64,000 bases of DNA from Ophiobolus disseminans. Lineage: Eukaryota > Ascomycota > Dothideomycetes > Pleosporales > Phaeosphaeriaceae. Positions 20,610 to 32,674 of this stretch are shown here, one piece after another. Under the pieces are notes generated by a model, which saw only the letters and a list, made by a program, of their open reading frames with translations, had not been told where the DNA came from and did not search any database. Where the stretch lies: assembly GCA_010093685.1 (NCBI GenBank), contig MU006244.1, positions 434,001 to 498,000 on the forward strand, read 5' to 3'. A program made the position numbers and the translations under genes. The number at the start of each line of letters is the position of its first letter. The stretch's first letter is position 1.

Positions 20610-22594
20610 ATGGCTTCAATCCCGCTCGTTCCAAGTGCAGTCAAAGAGACACCTACAACCGGCCAAAGCCATGGCGCGACTCCAGATTACGATGTCATCA
20701 TCATAGGAGCTGGGTTCTCTGGAATTAGTGCTCTTTATCGCCTGAGAAAAGAGGGGTTGAAAGCTCATATCTTCGAGTCTGGTATGACTTTCCTCATCCA
20801 TCGACCTCAATCACATTAATTAGTTCCTCGTCCATTTTTTGCTGTTCACATATTGTAAGCCCCATTCTAACCATAACACCCAGGATCCGACTTTGGCGGC
20901 GTCTGGTACTGGAACAGATATCCCGGTGCACGCGTTGATTCCGAAACTCCGTTCTACCAGCTCAACATTCCCGAAGTATACAACACATGGTCCTTCTCCC
21001 AACGTTTCCCAGATCATGTCGAGCTACGGCGATACATGGCACACATTGACAAGACACTGAACATCCGTCCAGACGTGTCTTTCGATACCAGAGTGAATGG
21101 GTGTACGTGGGACAAGGAATCCGCTACTTGGACCGTAAAGACAGAAACGGGCGCAACGGCGCGTGCGAGTTTCCTGATCCTCGCCACTGGGCTGCTGCAT
21201 AAAACTCATCTGCCAATATGGAAAGGAGTAGACACGTATAAAGGCGTGATACGACATTCAGGCGAATGGGACGAGAACACAGATATGACCGGCAAGAAAG
21301 TGGCAATCATAGGCGCGGGCGCAACGGCGGTCCAAATCACACAAGAAGTCGCCAAAACAGCATCACAGTTGACCGTGCTGATGCGCCGCCCGTCATACTG
21401 CTTGCCCATGGGCCAGCGCACCTGGACCAAAGACGAACAAGATTCCATACGCGCTTGGTATCCAGCTCTCTTTGACGCTGGCCGCAAATCGTACGTTGGT
21501 TTCCCCACTGTTCGCCATGATGTGCGCGCTCAGGATGTGTCGCCTGAGGAACGAGAGAAGTACTTTGAAGGGCTGTGGAATACTGGCGGGTAAGAACATT
21601 TATAAGCATGCTTATTATCCGGCCTAATCGCTTACAGCTTTCACTTCTTGCTAAGGAACTACAATAATGTCGTACTGGACCCAGAAGCTAATAAAATCGT
21701 CTACGACTTTTGGCGCAAGAAGGTGTGCGAACGCCTTACTGACCCTGAAAAAGCAGCCCTCATGGCACCTGAAAGGATGGGATACTACATGGCTACCAAA
21801 AGACAAGTGAGAGCTCCAGGCATGGAATCATGAATATAAGACAGTAACTGACCTCCCAACAGCCCCTCGAACACGACTACTACGACGTCCTCAACCAGCC
21901 CAACGTCGACATCGTAGACCTAAACATCTACCCCATCGACTCCTTCACCGAAACCGGCCTCCGGCTCCTCGGCAACGAAGACGCAGCGCGTGATTACGAC
22001 TACGTCATCTGCGCCACGGGCTTCGATTCCTTCACAGGCAGCCTTTGTAATATGGGCCTGACAAGCGCTGATGGCGTCGATATCAAAGACGTCTGGAAAG
22101 ACGGCGTAAGAACGTACCTAGGCATGATGTTCCACGGCTTCCCGAATGCATTTATGGTGTACTCGCCACAAGCCCCTACTGCGTTGTCGAATGGACCTAC
22201 TATCATCGGTACATCTTCCCCATCCCATCTATCCCACCTACTCCCTAAGTCCCCCCAATACAACCCCATCCACTAACTCCCGCCAGAATGCCAATGCGAC
22301 CTCGCCATCTCCACCATAACCTCCATGCGCGCATCCGGCACACGCACCATCGAGCCCACACAAGCCGCCGAGGACGAGTGGAAGAACAACATGAACGCCA
22401 TGGTGCAGCATACACTCTACCCGTTTACGAATTCGTGGTGGAATACGAGTAATATACCGGGCAAGGTGGCGGAGAATCAGAATTATATATTAGGCATTGA
22501 GACGTATGAGAGGGAGTGTAGGGAGAGGTTTGGGGCGTGGAGGGGGTTTGATGTGGGTATGCAGACGGGGAGGGGGGTGGAGGTTGGGAGTTAG
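20610..22594 (+). CDS. Baeyer-Villiger / flavin-containing monooxygenase, 566 aa
   Basis: Five exons: 20610-20781, 20884-21589, 21638-21806, 21863-22208 and 22287-22594. Class B FAD monooxygenases use NADPH and oxygen to turn ketones into esters or lactones, or to oxidise heteroatoms. The FAD Rossmann motif IIGAGFSGI (about residues 31-39) is followed by the Trp/Tyr-rich GGVWYWNRYPGARVDSE, characteristic of cyclohexanone-type enzymes. The family fingerprint FxGxxxHxxxW appears as YKGVIRHSGEW (about 176-186), Tyr replacing Phe. The NADPH Rossmann motif is IIGAGATAVQ, and CATGFDSFTGS is the late ATG motif. The ATG at 20610 is chosen because upstream in-frame sequence lacks another ATG. The gene is tail to tail with a TRI12-type efflux pump 99 nt away, suggesting a detoxification or secondary-metabolite pair; the substrate is unknown. 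Confidence 0.93.
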
Positions 22595-22693
22595 TCTGTG
22601 GGAATTTGTGAATCAGGGTATTACGAATTCAGTATTGAAGAAGTACATTCATTCAACAACAATTCATATCCATCATATCACTTCTGCTACGAC

Positions 22694-24581
22694 TCAAACA
22701 CCCCCAGCAACCCTCTTCTTCTCCAACGCCTCCCGATCATGCTTCTGCACCGCCACCGTCTTCGCAGTATACTTCCGCTTATCCACCGACGGAATAAAAA
22801 ACGCAGCAATCACACCACACAGCCCGAACCCCAGCGCCACTAGATACGACAAATGCGCGCCGTCAAGATACGCTTGCTGGTTGCCCAGCGTAGCCGCTGC
22901 GCGAATCGCAGGCGTAATCCCCGGAATAGCAGCGTACCCAGCCGCGGTATTCGCGCGCGCCGCAGTGACCAGCCGCGTAATCGTTCCCGCTGGTAAATTG
23001 AAGGGTGCGAGATTCCTTCTCACGGCGCCAGGAAGCGTAGCAGCGTATTTGTTATTCGTCACGTTGCTGAAAATCGCCGTAGCCACCGCGCCCGCAAGCA
23101 GCCGCGACGTACCCGCCAGCCCCGCCGCGGTGCCAATATCTTCCTGATACACGATGCCGAAGCCCACGAGCACCATGCCGTTGAGCAGGTTGACGGATGT
23201 GCATGTCGATATTATGACAGTGAGGATAATGGATTTGGCGGGATTGTCCATTGTGGATGTAGCCATTGCGCCAACACATGCTGTTTGCAGCGCGACGGCG
23301 AACATAATGACCCAGCGCTGGTGGCCGATGACTTTACTGAACGCGACGATGATGCCGCCTATGATAGTGCCGAGGGGCAGGACTTCTGCGAAGAGGCCCT
23401 TTGTGATTTCGTCCTTGGCGTAGATGAGTTGCGAAAGCCTATTCCAGAGCGTGGCGTTGGAGTAATACTGCATTCCGCCAATGGCCATGACGAGCATGGG
23501 CACCGTGAAGTGTCTCATCGCTCTGAAAAGTCGGGGCGGGAACAGCGGGGCTTTGAGCGGGTAGTACGCTTCGTAGAAGCCGAGGCCGATGAGCGTCAAG
23601 AGGCCGAGTATGATGGGACATAGCACCGTGGCGCTGATCCAGGGGGACATGGACCCGCCCCAGGATACGCCTACGATGAATAAGGTGCATCCTGCGAGGA
23701 AGAGGAATAAGCCCAGCCAGTCGAATTCGCGGACGAGTTGCATGGCGGGCTTGCCGTGCTGGGCGCGCTTTTCTTTCCAGGAGGGCGGGTGATAGAAGAA
23801 CCAGAGCATGGCGAGGTTGAGGGCTTGGAAGGCGATCATGAGGTAGTAGCATATTCTCCAGTTGCCGGTTTTCTTGATGATGACCCTGGGGTTGTTAGCT
23901 TGTTGTCATGTCTTAAACAATTGCTGGACTAACCATGAGACCAAGGGCATCATCTGAGCAATAATTGATGCTGCGTCGAACAGACCGATGGTGACGTGAC
24001 GGTACTTGCTAGGCACGATTTCTTGAACGGCACCGAACGCCATCTCGAGGAATCCTGACCCGCAGCCGAAGAGCGCACCGCCCGCAATCATCTGATTGAT
24101 GCTTTGGCCGGTGGCTGAGACGATGGAGCCGATGATGAGGATGATGGCTCCTGCGATGAAGAACCAGCGTCGTCCAAAGATATCAGACAGTCGACCTCCA
24201 ACCGTGACGAACATGGCTCCACCAAGGTTCCACGAAATGGTGATCCACGTGAAGCGAGGGTCAGGTCCGAGGTCTGCGTTGATGAAACCCAGAATCGCTG
24301 GCGGGATGAGGAGCGTGAAGAGGTAGGCGTTGTAGCACATGGCCATGGATACTGCGGCCATGAGTGTTCGGAAGGTCTGCAAGAGTTAGTAATGCGTCAA
24401 GTACAACAGTCGATTAAGTTGGTACCATGCCCACTTCCTCCCCAGTCGTCTGAAGATGTCGAATAATCTCTTCATTGGCGCTGTTCTCGCTGCTGTATCT
24501 TCGCTGATCTCCTTCATCGGATGAGCTATCAATAGCCTCGACGTGTGTGGCCTCAGCCTTGTCATCGTGAAGTACCGCCAT
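22694..24581 (-). CDS. MFS efflux transporter, TRI12 / fungal siderophore-type family, 596 aa
   Basis: Minus-strand exons 24581-24426, 24376-23934 and 23885-22694, with 49- and 48-nt introns. A hydrophilic, acidic/Ser-rich N-terminus of about 55 residues is followed by about 14 predicted membrane segments. Family-typical stretches include DPRFTWITISWNLGGAMFVT, GRLSDIFGRRWFF (the MFS A-like motif between TM2 and TM3) and GNWRICYYLMIAFQ. The best match by eye is the trichothecene efflux pump TRI12 family (drug:H+ antiporters with 14 spans). It should export a small organic compound or siderophore across the plasma membrane. No trichothecene genes are nearby, so the substrate is not implied. An in-frame ATG 14 codons upstream (24623) is possible, but MAVLHDDKAE is the more usual start. 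Confidence 0.9.
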
Positions 24582-25952
24582 GGTGCCAGCCAATTGATAC
24601 CAGAGTGTCAAAACCCAAAGCAATGGGTACTGAACTTCCCTCGAAGGATCTGCATCGCTCTAAATACCCGTCACCAACGTCGCGATCAAGCATGCGTGCG
24701 GCTACCCCGGAATTCGGGCCCACTCAAAACCTGGAGATAGCAGTCCCCGCGGGGACGCCACATGTACATTTCGCGTGTGCTCGGATGGAGAATTTCAGGC
24801 TCCAAGGCAGTGGAGATCAACATTTAATGATCCCTTGTGAGCTAGGGCCTCGTGCAGATTGGTGGTGATGCGCGGGTATGGCGTCAGGCGTCCTTGGCTT
24901 GCGTCCTGCACGTCGGAAAACGGTATCCAGCTTTCGTACTTGAGCTCGGATATGGCAGTCGTTGTCCTATGCAGTACTGGTGTGATGGAACATGCATGGC
25001 GAAGATGCACGTTTTGAGGCCGCCATGAGATTGAGTTCGGTGTTGAATTCGAAGAGGCAGTTGACGCGAAGCGGCTTCAAGCTAGCAGCGCGCACACGCT
25101 GTTAACAAGTGGGAACGGGACGATCATTGCCCTTAGATTGAATGCAACCTTGGGCGTGCACGTGGAGTTGATGAGAGTCGTATGGTTTGTGATGACGAGG
25201 AGTAGCGTTCCTTCTCCAGATTTGGGAGGTTGGGAGCTCGCCAAGCCAGGCAACTTCCTCGTTACCTCCAACCACGACTCCAGACACCATCAGGGTCGAC
25301 CTTCCAAACCGCTGTCCAAAATTGTCCTTGATGAGTTCCCAAGGCATCAGAAATCCGTCAAGAGTTCGCGTACATCCGCAGGCGTCGGCAGACTATGCCG
25401 CTCGCCCAGCCCAAGATCACTACACTAATCATTCCCGAGCAGTTGCTGCTACGGTCCCTCTTACCCGGGTTATTTCCAGCGCCATGGTCGTGGGCTACTC
25501 ATGATTGGCAAGGTTTGACCTATATGCTCGCGTCCAACCCGCTCCCAGGTCGTACTAACCAAGATCTGAGTGTGGTAGCGAGCTACTCGCGAGCCAGGAA
25601 CCTTATCTTGATAGGACATCCAATGTTAGAAGCTATTCGGTACGACGCTTCACTATCAAGATAGTCATCCTTCGATGAAAGTAATCACGAAGCACCCTTT
25701 CGACACGAGTCACTACCACTAGATGAAATAGAAAGCGTATCACAGCCGAGGCTTCTACGATGTGTTGACTTGTTCAAGGCTTCTGACAAACCACGGCGCA
25801 AGAAGATGGCATATGATACAATTTTTGTATAGAAGTCATACGGGTATTGGTTTCCACGCGAGCTCAATAGCAATATACCCCGGCCCCAGTACCCACTCGA
25901 ACCTGATGACCGGCTTCGACTGTAGGCAGCTACCAACCAAACACACTACCTG
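24582..25952. other. Intergenic, no supported gene
   Basis: About 1.4 kb upstream of the MFS pump and downstream of the acetate transporter. Frames at 24795-25664 on both strands are short and overlapping, and no product is recognised. A short G/C palindrome CCCCGCGGGG lies near 24747. Confidence 0.45.
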
Positions 25953-26954
25953 TTACTCTCTCTTTTCATTCTCCATGGCCGCAAGCTCGACGTCGGTCTT
26001 TCTCCAGTAATGTGACAAGTCACCAACCGGCAAGTTGACAGACCATCGCATCTCGGCCGCCATTATGACAAAGAGCATATACCAGCCCAACATTGCAGTC
26101 ACAAACAGGAGCGCGCCACCCGCCTAAGTGATGTTAGCACCATGATCTCAACCGGCCGGTACCTCGGGCCACCTACCTTTTGTAGCTTGAGAGCTTTGTC
26201 AAACTTTCCGTCACTCAATGCCCAGTATGCACCTGACAACACCCAGCTACCAAGTGTGACAAAACCAAAGATACCCGCAAAGACGGCATTGATCCTAATC
26301 GTGAACAACCAGAACGTTCCGAGCGCGAAGCCCCAAACCAGCAGATACAGTGCAATGACCGCATTCATCTCTTTTGAAACGGCACCGGCTGCAGCGTCAC
26401 CAGTGGGAGAGTAAGCTGCAGCAAGCCCAAGGGTTGGGAGTTGGAGGAGGCCAAAAGATAACCAGAAAACGCAAAATAGGCCGCAGACCATCATCGGGAA
26501 AAATTGTGCTTGGACCCAGAGAAATATCGTGGCCAGGAGGAGAAGCACAGGGCCGGTAAAGAAGAAGATACCGCTTCGAGTCATCAGCAACGTGCGCCTG
26601 AGCAAGATATCATCGGAAGACCTTACGCTACAGCGGGCAACCCACTTGCACCACCCCATCCCATCAAAACCATAGAGAAAGTAAAGGTCGCAATCACAAA
26701 GCTGCGTCGGCATCAGCACGAACTTTCGAAATCGTCATGATTTCATACCCAAGGAACCCCAATGGAGTAGCATTTGCATATCTGCCTGCATGGTCGGCTG
26801 CATGAGGAACTTTCGGTGCAAGATAAAGCTTCTCGAAAAGCTCGGGACTCAAGGAAATGTTGGTGGTAGTATGCGTCAACTGAGGTTTCTTCTCGATACG
26901 GTCCGCCTCTGAATCATGCACGATTGGCTCGTGTGTCGTCGTAGTCGTCGCCAT
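25953..26954 (-). CDS. Acetate/ammonium transporter, AceTr (GPR1/FUN34/YaaH) family, 282 aa
   Basis: Minus-strand exons 26954-26749, 26701-26627, 26573-26177 and 26123-25953, all phases consistent. Products of this family (yeast Ady2, Yarrowia Gpr1) are six-span plasma-membrane proteins that carry acetate with protons or affect ammonium export and acetate tolerance. The family signature NPxPLGL appears as NATPLGF (near residue 61), followed by the first span and GWGGASGLPA. Later spans include TRINAVFAG-like TIRINAVFAGIFGFVTLGSW and the final AMLGWYMLFVIMAAE. The C-terminal tail is short and charged. The last exon (25953-26123) supplies the sixth span, and omitting it would truncate the protein. 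The Thr in NATPLGF at the usual second Pro is a mild departure from consensus. Confidence 0.92.
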
Positions 26955-27715
26955 GTTGCGCTTCAAGTTCCAAAAACGTAAGCACCTCAAAACACACGCG
27001 GACGACAACAGGGCTTATATCACCACAACAGCGCCTCGAACCACTCCCTCTACGAGAGTCGCCCCGCATCCTCCCAAGCTACATCTCACCACCTTCCCTG
27101 ACTCACGCCAGTTCTTCGGCCTCATTGTTCACCCGCAGGGTACATCATTTGTCAAGACAACGCCGCCACGGCTTGGACGCTCGATGCCAATGGCTGGCTA
27201 TATCAGCTTGTGCGACCCCACAAAGCCATTGCACACCGACATCCCATGTTCGTGACCCAGGAATGTGGATGTCTCCGCTGTTGCATGTGGTGGTAGGTGA
27301 TGTTGCTTCCCCGCTCGTACCGCGCGCTGCCGGCAATTTAGCAGGGGCAGTGTGATTGGTCGAACGTTAGCGATGCTGACATTGGTGCACGCCGTGTGCG
27401 TATCGTGAAGTCCGAGACAAGTCATGGGCGAACATCATAATATGTGGAGGAGCTGGTTGTGGCGCAATGCAATCAATCGGATTTGAAGTATTGACAGTAA
27501 AGTGGCGAGACTGGTATGTACAGGTTCTCAAATGCAGGCAAGAAACCAAAACAGACAAAAGACCCAAATGTATCTACGCGGAAGCGCGAAGGAGGCGTAA
27601 GCGAGTGTAAGAAGGTAAGCGAGCGAGTGTAAGGAACAACAAACATCAATCCCTATCGTTACCATAAAGGAATCTTCACTCATGCATCGTCGACTTTGCT
27701 GGCAGTGTGTGCCGC
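26955..27715. other. Intergenic, no supported gene
   Basis: This holds the promoter of the acetate transporter and the 3' UTR of the laccase. The repeated AAGCGAGTGTAAG-like words at about 27599-27633 form an imperfect short direct repeat. Frames at 26953-27567 show no recognisable product. Confidence 0.45.
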
Positions 27716-29637
27716 TTAAACCAAAGGAGGGCGCTCCACAATCTTGTTGACGGGCACAGTCAAGTTCTCAGCCTTGATGCCCTTGAGCACTGGAGGCCAC
27801 TGGCGCTTCTTGAGACCAGAATCATCCTGAGGGTAAACATCAGTGGTGCCAGCTTTGTAGGTTGCCCACTTGTCGCATGTCTGATACCACTCGCTACCGG
27901 GTGCTGGGAGGTTGATACTCTGCTTGCGCTCGAGAAATTGCATGCTCAGACCCATACCGACGTGGAAGGCAATGTGGCAATGCATGAGCCAGGCGCCTGG
28001 GTTGTCGGTCGGATACGCAATAACGAGCCAGCCACTGGGGGGAAGTTGGACAACGTCCCTACGAGGGGGGTTCGTGAAGCGCAGTTGGGCCATGTTGGCG
28101 GCAGCGGAGAATGTGCCGGTTCCAGATCCGAGGACGTAAGAGTCATGGCCGTGGAGATGGATGGGATGGGCGATGGGCGGGGCGCCGGCAGCTTGCTGAA
28201 TGACCCAAAAGGTCCAGGTAGTGGGAGAAGTAGATGCGACTTGGACGACGTTGTACGATGCCGGAAAGTTGTTGTTATTCTGGGCGACGTACTTGACGGT
28301 AGGGAATCCAGGGTCGATGACCATAGAAGTGCCGTTGATCGTCCAGAGCACGAGGTTGTTTTGCACAGCGACAGGACCAAAGGCGACTGGCAGGGTCTTG
28401 GCCTGAGCAGCAAAAGAAGCACTGGGTACATTCTTCGCGATCTGTGGCGTGCTGATGGGATTCTGGCAGCCAGTAGGGGGGCTCGGAGGAGCGACGGTAG
28501 TCGGATCAGCGACGGCCTGGCCTTGGTAGGTGAAGATGGCAAGGCCGCCCTTGGCGGAGCGGGATTGGCATTGAGCATCGGCATCGGCTCGGAACCAGTA
28601 GTTTCCAGCAGTCTGGTTGGCGGTGATGACGACGTCGTAGCGTTGGCCGATACCCATCTGGAGGTAGGTGGTAGTGTAGGGAACAACCGGCTGGAAATCA
28701 GTAGCAATGACTTGGAATGGGTGACCGTCGAGGTTGACACGAAGTTGGCTATCGACAGAGGTGTTGATAAGACGAAGACGGTACTTCTTGCCGGTTTGAA
28801 TGGTGACCTTGTTGTATGCACCAGTTCCGGTCGCGCTCTTAGCAGTACCATTGATGAGGATGTTGTCAGGAAGTGGGGGACCGGTAGTGCTCACGGCGGC
28901 TCTAGCAGCTGCTTGGTAGGCGGTAATGTAGTACCAGTCCGTCATTGGCATGGTACCTAGATCTACATCGTAATTGGAGGTAGCTGGGCCGTTGATCTGC
29001 ACTGTTCCAACAACACCATCACCGTATTGATGAGAGAAATGGCTGTGGTACCACGTGGTGCCGTACTCGGTCGCTTGGAACTGATACGTCTTGACATCGC
29101 CAGGGGCTAGAGCACACTCGGTAATACCGTTGGCGCCGTCCTGGATGTTGGTGTTCAACTGGCGAAAGCCGTGCCAATGAATGGAAGTGCCATTGTGCTG
29201 CAGCAGGTTGCGGACCGTAACTCTGATAGTATCACCCCAGTTTGCGACAATAGTTGGTCCAGGATATCTGCCGTTGATGAGCATGCAGACTCGGGAACCT
29301 GCACCATCAGGATTGCAAGTAGTATTCTCGATGCGGAGGTTGTAGGAGACGATTGCACCAGTGTTGGGCCAGGAGGTGTACATGTCGGTGAAAGAAGCTA
29401 TTGCTGTCAGCGCAAAGTCATTCCTCCAGCTCGAAAAGCCTTACTAAAGCCTGGAGCCCAGCATTGTCTGCTGGTCGGACCATTACCACCAGCTGCAGGG
29501 CACTGCTGTGGTGTTCCAGTCTGACGCCCCTCAAGATTGTGAGCCATTTCCATGCGCTCCACAGAGACGGCTGCCGCATTAACGACCGACGTGGAGAGCC
29601 CAAGGAGGGCTGCTCCAATAGCAAAGAGTGACTTCAT
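27716..29637 (-). CDS. Laccase (multicopper oxidase), secreted, 624 aa
   Basis: Minus-strand exons 29637-29445 and 29397-27716, with a 47-nt intron. Laccases oxidise phenols and amines by single electrons, reducing oxygen to water, in the wall or outside the cell (melanin, lignin or phenolic detoxification). A signal peptide (MKSLFAIGAALLGLSTSVVNA) and a short propeptide precede three cupredoxin domains. The four copper-ligand segments are seen: HWHGFRQ, TTWYHSHFSHQYGDG, HPIHLHGHD and MHCHIAFHVGMGLSMQF, which contains the T1 Cys. Near the C-terminus DDSGLKKR matches the DSGL site cut in ascomycete laccases, followed by about 30 further residues (a maturation plug). The length, and the QCWAPGFTSFTDMYTSWP start of the mature chain, fit the ascomycete group. 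It stands alone; no pigment cluster is visible beside it. Confidence 0.96.
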
Positions 29638-31978
29638 GGTCGTTGGGACCGATGACAGTAGTGAATGTGGTGTGTAAAGACTGACTGTAAAAGGGAGGCA
29701 ATGAAGGACTGGTTGCGCGCGTTGCTGGGAGTTGCTCTGGAGCACTGAAGCTGGAAGAGACCATCCTTTTGTAGTTGCACTCTTCGACTATGATCGCTTG
29801 TTCCGTGACCACCAGAAGCAATACGAACCTATTCTTGTCAATCGCTTGTAGGAGCGTTGCAAGTCCGTCGTCAGCAACTAACTCCAGTCCAGAAGGTCCA
29901 TCATGAATACGAGCATGAAGAAGGGTTAGTCTTCAAAGTCGCCGGAGATTTGGCTGACCGGAGTGTAGAGTAGGCGTTGGTTCCAGAAGATAGTCTCAGT
30001 AATGTTGCAATGGGCATGGATATCCCCAGATATGATGCAACACACCACCAGGATCCATTCAGTCCATGAAAGACCTTCTTCGGGCAAATCATAAGCATCA
30101 TCTGTATCAATCTTCACAAGACACCTGTGCTTGCCGCTCACCTGTATCATGCCATAAGGACATGCACCGACGGGACGGCAACCAGCTCACATCGAGTGTT
30201 CCTGGCTTGCGAATCTGACCGAGAGCGGTGCCTTGTGGCTTCAACCATGATGGCTTCGCAGTCAAGGTTCATTTTGCATCAAGGAAGCGAATGCCGGCAG
30301 GTAGTGGTACGCCCAGGTATCCGATAGCCGGGAACATACCGAAGGATCGCATGGATCCAAATTTAGATCTTTTGATCGGTATCGACTTCTAGAGGCGCTA
30401 GAGTGCCGCCCATAGATCTCCACGATGGGCGGAAAATTCACCGACACATCTGCATGCCAGATGTGAACACCCAAGGTACGTACAAAGTGCTCGCTCAAGT
30501 GTTTGTGTGAGGTCAATGAACCTACGCTCATCGTATTTGCAGAGCCTTAGCGTTGGACGTGGTAGAAATCTTGATGCTCTGCGCCGAAATCCATTGATCA
30601 TGATATGAAGCACACCTGTATCGCATACCGAAGAGCAAGTGTATGCTAAGGCATAACCGGTAGATCTGCACAAGTTTACGAGCACTAATTTCCGCATGGC
30701 TAGATTCATCGGTAAATGACACAATGTTTGATGGCTGTGGCAAAGCCAGGTGATGCTCGTTCTCGGCATATCGCAAGATCCGGAGCACAAACGGCTAGAG
30801 TTGCAAGCCCAGATCACCATGGGAACAGGCGAAGACAGGACCTGAATGAAGTCCGCCGTGTAGGCTTAGCAGATGTTGCTGTTGACTTGGTATGCGGAGT
30901 TGGAGGTTCGGCAGATCCACTGAATCCCATGCGGTCAGCCTTATGGGTCATGGGGGAGGTCGAAGTCCGCTCTTCCGGTCCAGAATGTAGAACATAAGGT
31001 TTGGGCGGGACGGGGCGTCGCGGAAGTGCTAGCTTCGATCGTATAGCTGTGTTTCTGTAAATGAAGGTTTCCAAGAAGGAGCAGATACTCACCTGGCTTT
31101 GACTCTGGCATGCACTGTCCACGAGAAAGGATGTCTTGGTAGGAGCGCAGGTTCGCCTCAAGCCAACGTACTGAGTACGGCCATCAGAGACGCGCGCTCG
31201 ACCTCAGACTTTTCCGAAATGTTAGCGATAGTCGCGTGTCTTTTGCGATGAACAGGAGTCGCACAAGGTGGAGAGGAAATGCGTCGGTTCAGGATACACA
31301 CTTGTATGCTTGCATGAAGTTGTGCGATGCGCTCTCCCTTTAGCAGATTTCTTGGGCATTCGGTTTCGGCTCTCAATCAGTTCTTTTACCTCGGGTTTCT
31401 CACCATCCGATACTCTGACCATTGCACAAAATCGACACTCTTCGAGGAAAGTTGCAGCTTTCAGGCTGATGTGGGGCAAGCGGGGGGTCAAAGTAGCCCT
31501 GGCCGTCCCGAACATCATCAACAAATACTCCTCGTCGCGCTTCCCCACAGGCAAATTCGGCGATAAAGGCGTTGAAATTCGCAATGAAAGTTCGTTGGAA
31601 ATATGCGACTCCACACACTGGCTTGGCCTCCCAGCCAATGCTGGCTTTCACCAATATCACCAACAGCTGCTCGCAACTCTAGAGCGGATGAAGACCTTAT
31701 CTAGAATAAGGACGTGGAGGCTCTCGGCAGGTCGCGAAGGCCAGAAATGTGATACGGTATCATGTATGTCTACAGAGACTGTCCGACAGCCTCAGGTTCC
31801 CGTTCCATAAATCACGTGCCCTTAGGGGCAGTTTAGCCTATCTGGGCCTAGCCTCCCACAGTGTATATAGTCCATCTCCATTCTCTCACCCATACGTAGC
31901 AGTTAGTTAGCACCTCATGCATTTACACTGCCACTATTCCATGCGCTATCTCCTCCGTACAGTCCATCAGAGACTTTT
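29638..31978. other. Long intergenic region with no supported gene
   Basis: More than 2 kb with overlapping short frames. The largest are at 31222-31638 (minus) and 31268-31810 (plus) on opposite strands. The minus frame contains two Cys pairs (ECRFC, LCDSC) but no recognised domain. It may be a degraded gene, since intact genes resume only at 38.4 kb and transposon sequence starts at about 31.98 kb. Confidence 0.4.
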
Positions 31979-32357
31979 TGTGAAGGGCACTCGGAAGTAG
32001 AGAGGATATCTCCGGTGTTCTGAGGCACAAGGGTTGGGTTTTGCAGATAGACAGACAGAGAGGGTTGCAACAGCTCTAACCGGGAGAACAGAGAGAGTGG
32101 TCGCGAGGTATCACTACAGAGATCAGGGTTGCTGGGAAGGCTGTATCAAGATTGCTGCATTGAGTTGAACACGATGAGCTGTAGGAGCTCATCGCGGGTA
32201 TCTATATACCTGCATGCCATCGCTGAATAGTCTGCCATTGCAAGATGGTTTGTCTTGGCGCGATGGTAGTCACGTGACATGGTTGCACTGCCCCACTTCG
32301 GGCGGGCTGATTGTTCTCACCCGAACAATCGATACGTCCCGACCTCTGTTTGTAACA
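31979..32357 (+). repeat. LTR-like repeat, arm A of an inverted pair (379 bp)
   Basis: It begins TGTGAAGGGCACTCGG and ends TTTGTAACA, so it has the TG...CA ends of an LTR. The reverse complement of 32875-33349 matches nearly its whole length, with scattered transitions. It contains one copy of the 18-bp word that is expanded in the other arm. No clear 5-bp target duplication flanks it (CTTTT before, CTATC after). Confidence 0.75.
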
Positions 32358-32520
32358 CTATCCCCCCTCTCATTGCGTGTCGTCCTCAACAGCCTGCACG
32401 CCTCCCTTGCGGCGCATCCTTGTTCCATGGCAGCTAGTTATAACTCTTTCATTTGTGAGTTGGGGTTCTGCTTCCGTATTGCCTTTCTGACCATGCATAA
32501 GGAACCCAAGAAGCCCTTGA

Positions 32521-32674
32521 TGTTGAAGTAGAAAGTTGAGTTAACAAGTAATGAATTAATCTCGGCCAAAGAGGCAGCTATATACCCAAATAATAGCCCG
32601 TCACGCCTACCTCACTTGAGGTGGCTTCTCCTCCGCAGCTTCTGATTGTCTAAGTGGCCCCTGCCACTCTAACA
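32521..32674 (-). mobile_element. Solo LTR of the copia family seen at 55611 (154 bp)
   Basis: The reverse complement matches 55611-55764 along all 154 bp, differing mostly by transitions. Read in LTR sense it runs TGTTAGAGTGGC to CTTCAACA. It is flanked by CTTGA and CTTGG, a nearly intact 5-bp target duplication. No internal retrotransposon sequence is attached, so it is a solo LTR. It inserted in the reverse orientation within the sequence between the two inverted arms. Confidence 0.85.

Noticed and set aside
31222..31638. Possible HET-domain protein with ECRFC and LCDSC motifs
   Set aside because: The order and spacing of the Cys motifs do not fit a HET start, and no downstream HET block is seen on either strand.
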